A DNA stretch of 38,361 nucleotides from Chloroflexota bacterium (GTDB lineage: Bacteria; Chloroflexota; Dehalococcoidia; UBA2247; RBG-13-53-26). Positions 33,653 to 38,361 of the stretch are shown here, piece after piece. The notes beneath the pieces were generated by a model. That model did no database searches, had not been told where the DNA came from, and saw only the letters and a list, made by a program, of their open reading frames with translations. Within the stretch, counting starts at the first letter, position 1, and every line of letters starts with the position of its first letter. Location: assembly GCA_026389585.1 (NCBI GenBank), contig JAPLHP010000084.1:1-38361 (forward strand). The letters run 5' to 3'. The translations under genes and the position numbers were made by a program.

Positions 33653-36600
33653 TTGCCGCCTCCCTTGCCACCAGCTTCTCTATGTTGCATAGGAAACCCT
33701 TGTATTCTGGTATGGAAGTGTTGGCGTCTCCCACATGGGGGGTGAGGATGTTGCCGCTGTCGCCAGTGACAGTGCCACGTCCTGCATAGCCCCAATGCCA
33801 GGGGATGCCGATCTGGTGAATGAGATGATTTCCATCCACCACTATACCTTGGAAGCGCTTGGTGACTATGGCTACTGCTTCGATCGATCCACGGGCTGAC
33901 GTAACCTTGACCCTGTCTCCGCTCTCGATCTTTGGAACAAGGGAGTCGGCCAGATCCTGACCAAGCTCCACGTACATCTTCGGCATCAGTTCCGCCAACC
34001 AGGGCAGGTTTCTGGTCATGATCCCCGTCTGCCAGTGCTCGGTGCAGCGGTAGGTAATGGCAACATGAGGAAATAGGACGACTGTGCCGCGGTCGTTCCT
34101 GAACTCTCCGATGAATGCCGCCGGGTCATATTGCTGTTTTGACATCAGATTTGTGATGGGGCTCTCCCATGGCTCGTAGACTTCCGGAATTGGGCCGTCC
34201 TTTAGAGGGGTACCTCTCTCTCCGTAACCCCATAGTTTGCCCACGCCATCAGAATTCATGATGAAGGGGAGTCTCTTTTCGCTGCCTAGTGCCTTTATGG
34301 CCTTTCCGCCGCCGTCTTCGATGTCGCTGCCGATTTCCCAGGCGCCGTTCCAGCGGAGCACGGGGCGGTTGGGATCCCATGGTTTGCCCTGCAGATCAAC
34401 TGAGGCGCGGTTATAGATGATGCGGCGGTTCCTCGGCCAGCACCAGGCCCAGTTGGCATACAGCCCGATCTGTTTCTCGGATTCACCCACCACCACCACT
34501 AAGGATGTGTCCTTCCAGTCACGCTTCTTCGCCTTGTTTATGGAATCGATGCCGTTTACCACGGTGATAAGTTCAGGATGGTCTAGCTTGTCGGGATCCA
34601 AAGCCTTGTTGTACTGGCCGCAGAATAGCCAGTTGCCTGAGGAGGTCTTCCCGTCTTTTTGCAGATCGTTGAACCAGTCGATTAACTCTCCTTTGGCATA
34701 GCTGCTCCGGGCTACTGTGCCTGGTGTTATACCAGGTATGTCAAAAGGTTCCAGGGCGTAGCCGTTGATCTCCCTGGCTACGAAGTCCGCATCAGCTATG
34801 TCACCATATGGCCAGTCCAGCTCGAGGATTGGCTCAGGAGCCTTCCCACCTTCTTCTTTGTAGAGATCTTGAATCTTCTTCATGAGTTGGCTCATGATGT
34901 CCAAGTCAGGCAGGGCTTTGCCTGGCGGCAGAACTGCTCTGTAGCGCCACTGAACCCAGCGGCCGCTGTTGGAAACGCTGCCCTCCTTTTCGAAGGAGGC
35001 AGCAGCGGGCAACAGGAAGACTTCAGTATTGATATCGGCGGGCGTGACTCCGGGTCTCTTCCAGAACGTGGCAGTCTCGTTTGTCCAGACATCGCTGATT
35101 ACCAGCCACTTCAGTCTTCCCAGGGCCTCACGCGCCACTTTGGAGTTGGGGCCACCCGATGCCGGGTTCTGGCCCCAGACCCAGAGCCCGTCAATCTTGT
35201 CATTACCCATTGCCTCAATCAGGCCGAGATGGGTGTAGTTGACGCCGCTGGCTTTTCCCTTGGGCAGGTAGTGGTAGCTGACTTTGGGGTCAGTGTCGGG
35301 CCACCATGCCTTGAGCAGGCTCACCATATATTTGGGGGCGTTCATCCACCAGTTCACCGTCTTTGTCCCGGCAAGCCCTGGCGGTGGATTGATAGCTTGC
35401 GGAGTAACCCTGCCAAGATAGCCTAATGGGGGAACTGCAGTCGCATCTCCCAACAATATGTCCGTATCGCTATCGTTTGACACCTTGAGATAACCGGGCA
35501 AGATGTGACTGAGTAAGCCCATGTCGGTCGAACCTTGAACGTTGGACGTGCCGCGCAGGGCGTTAATGCCGCCGCCGGCAATGCCCATGTTGCCCAAGAG
35601 GAGTTGAAGAATAGAGTATGCCCTTATGTTCTGGGTGCCAAAGGTATGCTGCGTGGCGCCCATGGCATACATAATTGTTCCCGCCATATTCTTGGCGCCG
35701 GTTTTGGCATACTCGGAGTAGACCTGCTTCAATTTGTCCGCTGGTATACCGGTAATCCGTGGAACCATCGCGTTATCGTCATCATAACTGTACCGTTTAT
35801 AGTGCCTCCACAGGAGCTTGAGCACGCAATACTCGTTCAGTTCTGCCCAGGCGGTTTCCTCATCATCCGTCCTGTTTGTCCAGTCACTCCAGTCTAGTGT
35901 GAGGAGCTTTGCTTCGGCTGTGGCATTGGGCACGCTGGCATATTGCCAGGTGGCGGGGTCATATTTATTGTTAGTGCTATCCCAGCCACTGAACAGCCCA
36001 TCCTCGCCAGGCAGCTTTATGCCGTTGTTGACGATATAGGCGGCATTGGTGTACTGCGAGACGTACTCGATATTGTAGTTCTGCGGGTTCTTCCGCATGT
36101 CCTCTAGGACGTAGTAGATCATACCGCCTATGAAGGCGATGTCCGTACCCGCTCTGATCCGGGCGAAGATATCAGCCTTGGAGGAAGTGCGGCTGAAGCG
36201 CGGATCGACATGGATAATCTTCGCCTTCCGTTCTTCCCTCGCTTTGAGCACCCACTTGAAGGATATGGGATGGTTCTCTGCTGCATTGGAACCGATGATC
36301 AGGACACAGTCGGCGTTCTTGATGTCAATCCAATGATTGGTCATTGCCCCTCTACCGAACGACTCTGACAGAGCCGCAACTGTAGAGGAATGTCACAACC
36401 GGGCGCAGTGTTCCAGGTACACCACACCGAGGGCTCGACTCATCTTGGCCAGGAGGTAGCATTCCTCATTGTCCAGCTCTCCGCCGCCAAGCGAACCCAT
36501 TCTCTCATTGCGGTTGACGGTTTTGCCATTCGCATCGACCGCTATGAAATTGTCATCCCGGGTTTTCTTCACCCTGGCGGCAATTTCATTCAACATCCAG

Positions 36601-36983
36601 TCCCAGTCTTTTTCCACAAATTCGCTGCTCCCAGGGGCCCTGTACAGTGGCTTGGTCACCCTTTGATCATTGGGTTCACCGTCCACTTCATGAATCTGGT
36701 ACATGGCCATACCCTTGGGACAGAGCGAACCCAGGTTGATGGGGTGGACTGGATCCCCCTCTATCTTTATGTGCTCCTTGCCTTGCTCGTCCTTCCAGGC
36801 TGCTACTATGGCCCCGCAGCCGACGGAGCAGTAACAGCAGATGGTGTGCGTTTCCTTGACTGGCGGTTTCAGCGTAAACTTTTGTGCGGCCATCGCTGGC
36901 AGCTCGGGCAGAGCACTCAAAGCCACAGCAGCAACCACGGCTGTCCCCGATAGCTTCAGGAAGTCTCTGCGGTCTAGTTCCAC
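33645..36983 (-). CDS. fdhA: Selenocysteine-containing formate dehydrogenase catalytic subunit (Tat-exported)
   Basis: One 1112 aa protein is read through an in-frame TGA at complement 36393-36395, which I read as selenocysteine (residue 197). The N terminus has a Tat signal (RRDFLK, then a hydrophobic stretch ending at PAMA). The first 4Fe-4S site is C49, C52, C56, C88 (CYCSVGCG). The sequence before the TGA (EHCARL) and after it (HSSTVAALSESFGRGAMTN) matches the FdnG active-site loop, in which Sec ligates Mo/W and is followed by His. The bis-MGD domains and a C-terminal molybdopterin-binding domain follow. GTG 36983 follows AGGAGG by 7 nt. It oxidises formate to CO2 on the outer face of the membrane. 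The stop is not a frameshift: the frame, loop and hairpin are intact. Confidence 0.93.
36349..36395 (-). promoter_or_regulatory. SECIS-like hairpin with UGA selenocysteine codon
   Basis: The UGA at 36395-36393 is followed at once by a hairpin inside the coding sequence. The outer stem is a perfect 7-bp CCTCTAC (36388-36382) with GTAGAGG (36355-36349). The upper stem is 6 bp (36375-36370 with 36366-36361) and has a GTC loop about 23 nt after the UGA, within the bacterial SECIS range. An alternative upper fold exposes a GG in the loop. It should recruit SelB for Sec insertion. Confidence 0.8.
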
Positions 36984-37029
36984 GTGTCGTCCTCCTTTCT
37001 ACTGGGTTATAGGGTCGCAATCAAGTACC

Positions 37030-37063
37030 AAAAAGGGCAATTCAATATTTATCGAATTGCCCT
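37030..37063 (-). terminator. Terminator-like hairpin in the fdhA leader (possible attenuator)
   Basis: A perfect 10-bp stem (AGGGCAATTC with GAATTGCCCT, 37034-37063, 10-nt loop) is followed on the minus strand by a run of five T counting the last stem base. It ends only 47 nt before the fdhA start and sits some 330 nt after the end of the preceding minus-strand gene, so attenuation of fdhA is as plausible as termination of that gene. Confidence 0.55.
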
Positions 37064-37161
37064 GCCTTACCTGCTCCGGTGTTCTTATCATGTTGTCTTG
37101 GCTAGTTTTCCCATCCAGTTCCGAAGGCCACCACCTCAGATGCCTTGATCTACGCTGCTTT

Positions 37162-37178
37162 ACACAAATACTTTGTGT
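37162..37178. promoter_or_regulatory. 17-bp palindrome, candidate operator upstream of fdhA
   Basis: ACACAAA (37162-37168) and TTTGTGT (37172-37178) are perfect reverse complements around TAC. It lies about 180 bp before the fdhA start and just downstream, in the fdhA direction, of a TATAAA-like sequence. The pattern suits a dimeric repressor or activator; it is not an FNR or CRP consensus. Confidence 0.4.
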
Positions 37179-37396
37179 GCTAACTGAATTTATAGATAAA
37201 TTGTAACAGGTCGCCTTTTCGGAAGCAAACAAATCCATATTGTGCTGGATGAACTGCATTGAATGACCTTTGGGTTGCAGGCGATTTTGCGGCGGGTTTG
37301 ATCACCTTGTGGAGGATGATAAGAGCGGGAAGTGCAATTTCAATGATCTGGGAATCCCTGGTCTGAATTAAAGTGTCAATCGACCCGCACTGTATT

Positions 37397-37798
37397 TCAG
37401 GGGGATGGTTTATTTTGTGCGTGGTCTTGTGGCGACTGTAGATACTCAGTGCCCCATATCTCTATCTGAGCACCGGGGTGTTGCTGCTGCAGAGACTGTT
37501 TAATGTTGTTGCGGTCATTCTCATTCTGGATTATTTCTACTTTGGAAACGGGTGGTGCGGTCCCCTTGCCACGTATGTGTCTCCTGACCAGATAGCCGGG
37601 CACCTGAATGTAACCCCAGTTTGCTCCGGCACCACAGCATGGCCTTTCCAGACAGGCGTAACCCAATATGTAGAGAATCTCTCGGCCGTTATAGGTTAGG
37701 ACGTGTTCTTCCGTGGGGATGTAATAGCCAGCGCGGCCCTGTACGTCCTCACCTAATTCGGGATGGATAAACTCTATTACCCAAGTGTTTTTGTCCAC
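37397..37798 (-). CDS. Unknown protein with Cys-rich centre
   Basis: I do not recognise this 133 aa soluble protein. Its centre has a CLERPCC motif (C49, C54, C55), preceded by an ELGEDVQGRAGYYIPTEEHVL segment, and it has a variable, Q/N-rich C-terminal third. The GTG start at 37798 follows GGAGGG by 5 nt, which supports it as a real gene. It lies upstream of the fdh operon on the same strand, separated from it by the 413-nt leader. The three cysteines could bind a metal, but no family was identified. Confidence 0.65.
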   Translation of the reverse strand: MDKNTWVIEFIHPELGEDVQGRAGYYIPTEEHVLTYNGREILYILGYACLERPCCGAGANWGYIQVPGYLVRRHIRGKGTAPPVSKVEIIQNENDRNNIKQSLQQQHPGAQIEIWGTEYLQSPQDHAQNKPSP

Positions 37799-37918
37799 CT
37801 TAGCCCTCCATAAATCATTAGCCTTGCATTTATTATTCGCCCTGGGCTATACTTCTACCCTTCAAATCGAGGCGTCGGCATCTCACGCCTCTTCTACTCA
37901 CGAAGGGAGGCTCCCCTC
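37799..37918. other. Divergent intergenic region before the recombinase gene
   Basis: This 120-nt gap separates the unknown protein gene (leftward) from the recombinase gene (rightward). It holds a short inverted repeat, AGGCGT / ACGCCT (37870-37890), that could be an operator. No clear promoter was picked. Confidence 0.3.
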
Positions 37919-38361
37919 ATGACCCCGATCAACATCAATGCTGTTGTTGCCCAGCTCCAGGCGCTTGAACCCAGGCACCAGGAAATCATCGCCGAGCTCA
38001 CAAAGGCACTCGCAGCTACCACTCAAACCAAAATTTCCATGCCCCTTCCCACATGGATCGACCCATGGTGTCAGCACCTCACCAACAAGGGCCGCAGCCC
38101 TCACACCGTTCGCAACTATGCCCAACTCACCCGCCCCTTCGTCACCGCTTTCCCGTGTCCCACGCCTATAGACCTCGACACCTGGCTGACACTCCGACGC
38201 AATAAGGTCTCTCCATCCACACTCTGCAACTTCGCCGCCGGACTCCGCAATTTCTTTGGCTACCTGGCCGAGAGAGGAATACCAGCCATGACACCCAAAG
38301 ACGTGCCCGTTATCACCGCCATCAGGAAACGACGCAAAGCGCCACCGCCAGAGGACGTCGC
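37919..38361 (+). CDS. Tyrosine recombinase (integrase family), N-terminal part, truncated by window edge
   Basis: This frame is open to the right edge (147 codons visible) and starts with ATG at 37919, 8 or so bases after GGGAGG. After an N-terminal helix (residues 1-35), a segment beginning WIDPWCQHLTNKGRSPHTVR and continuing with a helix-turn-helix of the SAM-like core-binding domain is typical of phage and XerC/D-type integrases: a W, then GRSPHTVRNY, then ...PSTLCNFAAGLRNFFGYLAERG. The catalytic R-H-x-x-R-Y domain lies beyond the window, so activity cannot be judged. Third codon positions are strongly C-rich compared with the genes around, a sign of recent transfer. Confidence 0.8.
   Translation, partial: MTPININAVVAQLQALEPRHQEIIAELTKALAATTQTKISMPLPTWIDPWCQHLTNKGRSPHTVRNYAQLTRPFVTAFPCPTPIDLDTWLTLRRNKVSPSTLCNFAAGLRNFFGYLAERGIPAMTPKDVPVITAIRKRRKAPPPEDV

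Larger units (their letters stand above)
36984..37396 (-). promoter_or_regulatory. Leader and regulatory region of the fdh operon
   Basis: This gap contains a 17-bp perfect dyad at 37162-37178 (ACACAAA-TAC-TTTGTGT) and a terminator-like hairpin at 37034-37063. Further upstream a TTGACA occurs near 37375 without a good -10; TATAAA-like sequence occurs around 37190. I could not pick one promoter with certainty. An 86-codon frame across the gap has no family resemblance and is ignored. Confidence 0.5.

Noticed and set aside
34869-35426. 185 aa plus-strand frame inside fdhA
   Set aside because: Antisense shadow of the formate dehydrogenase gene; no domain seen.
33645-36344. 899 aa frame as a stand-alone formate dehydrogenase gene starting at MTNHW
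   Set aside because: The Met is inside the conserved active-site loop, and the in-frame codons upstream up to the TGA and beyond encode the expected N-terminal part. It is one selenoprotein.
36393-36983. Truncated pseudogene of formate dehydrogenase
   Set aside because: The TGA is at the exact Sec position, the frame is kept and a SECIS-like hairpin follows; no frameshift is needed.
36999-37259. 86 aa minus-strand frame upstream of fdhA
   Set aside because: It runs through the terminator-like hairpin and the 17-bp dyad and has no family features; more likely untranslated leader.
37938-38171. 77 aa frame at the right edge
   Set aside because: Wrong frame; the frame from 37919 is open to the edge and gives a clear integrase N-terminal domain.
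1-38361. CRISPR arrays, tRNA and rRNA genes, insertion sequences
   Set aside because: No regular repeat-spacer pattern, no cloverleaf-like segment in the gaps, no transposase and no terminal inverted repeats were seen.

Overview
The window most likely comes from an anaerobic bacterium of the Chloroflexota, with Dehalococcoidia-like lineages as my best guess. The reasons are a membrane formate dehydrogenase of Tat/NrfD type, archaeal-style acetyl-CoA synthase genes inside a bacterial genome (bacterial rpoB/rpoC, clpC, dtd), B12-dependent acyl-CoA mutase genes and frequent TTG/GTG starts. The taxonomic call is an inference from gene content; no rRNA or tRNA gene is visible.

Region 1 (1-1088, +) holds the end of a methylmalonyl-CoA-mutase-type large subunit and its separate B12-binding subunit. 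Region 2 (about 1185-12425, +) begins with a near-consensus sigma-70 promoter and a structured leader of roughly 370 nt. It continues as one co-directional run: an ACDS epsilon-like subunit (CdhB), an unknown protein, a hydroxyacyl-CoA-dehydrogenase-like SDR, and then two diverged copies of a three-gene module of acetyl-CoA synthase (CdhC type), a small zinc-finger protein and an 828-835 aa CdhA/CODH-like protein. Both ACS copies keep every A-cluster ligand. Both CODH-like copies keep the B-cluster cysteines and the cubane/Ni cysteines of the C-cluster, but lack the His and Cys that hold the pendant iron, most of the proton-relay histidines and the catalytic lysine. This is the most interesting signal in the window: an ACS system paired with a CODH that looks catalytically re-purposed.

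Region 3 (12422-18681, -) converges on region 2 with overlapping stop codons. It encodes an intact MoxR AAA+ ATPase, a CooC-type nickel-insertion ATPase, a MoxR-VWA fusion whose ATPase centre is degenerate, and a trio resembling FwdB, FwdD and a three-cluster Fe-S protein. The FwdB homologue lacks the metal-ligand Cys-His pair. I infer maturation and redox partners for the ACS/CODH-like complex.

Region 4 (18.8-22.7 kb, +) has a second protein resembling the unknown protein of region 2, then ClpC and D-aminoacyl-tRNA deacylase. Region 5 (22.7-30.5 kb, -) is rpoB-rpoC behind a consensus promoter. Region 6 (30.6-37.0 kb, -) is a selenocysteine formate dehydrogenase operon: the catalytic subunit is read through an in-frame UGA with a SECIS-like hairpin, followed by a four-cluster Fe-S subunit, an NrfD-type membrane subunit, a terminator and fdhE. 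Its leader contains a 17-bp dyad and a terminator-like hairpin. Region 7 (37.4 kb to the end) has an unrecognised 133 aa protein and the N-terminal part of a tyrosine recombinase that runs off the window, hinting at a mobile element beyond the edge.
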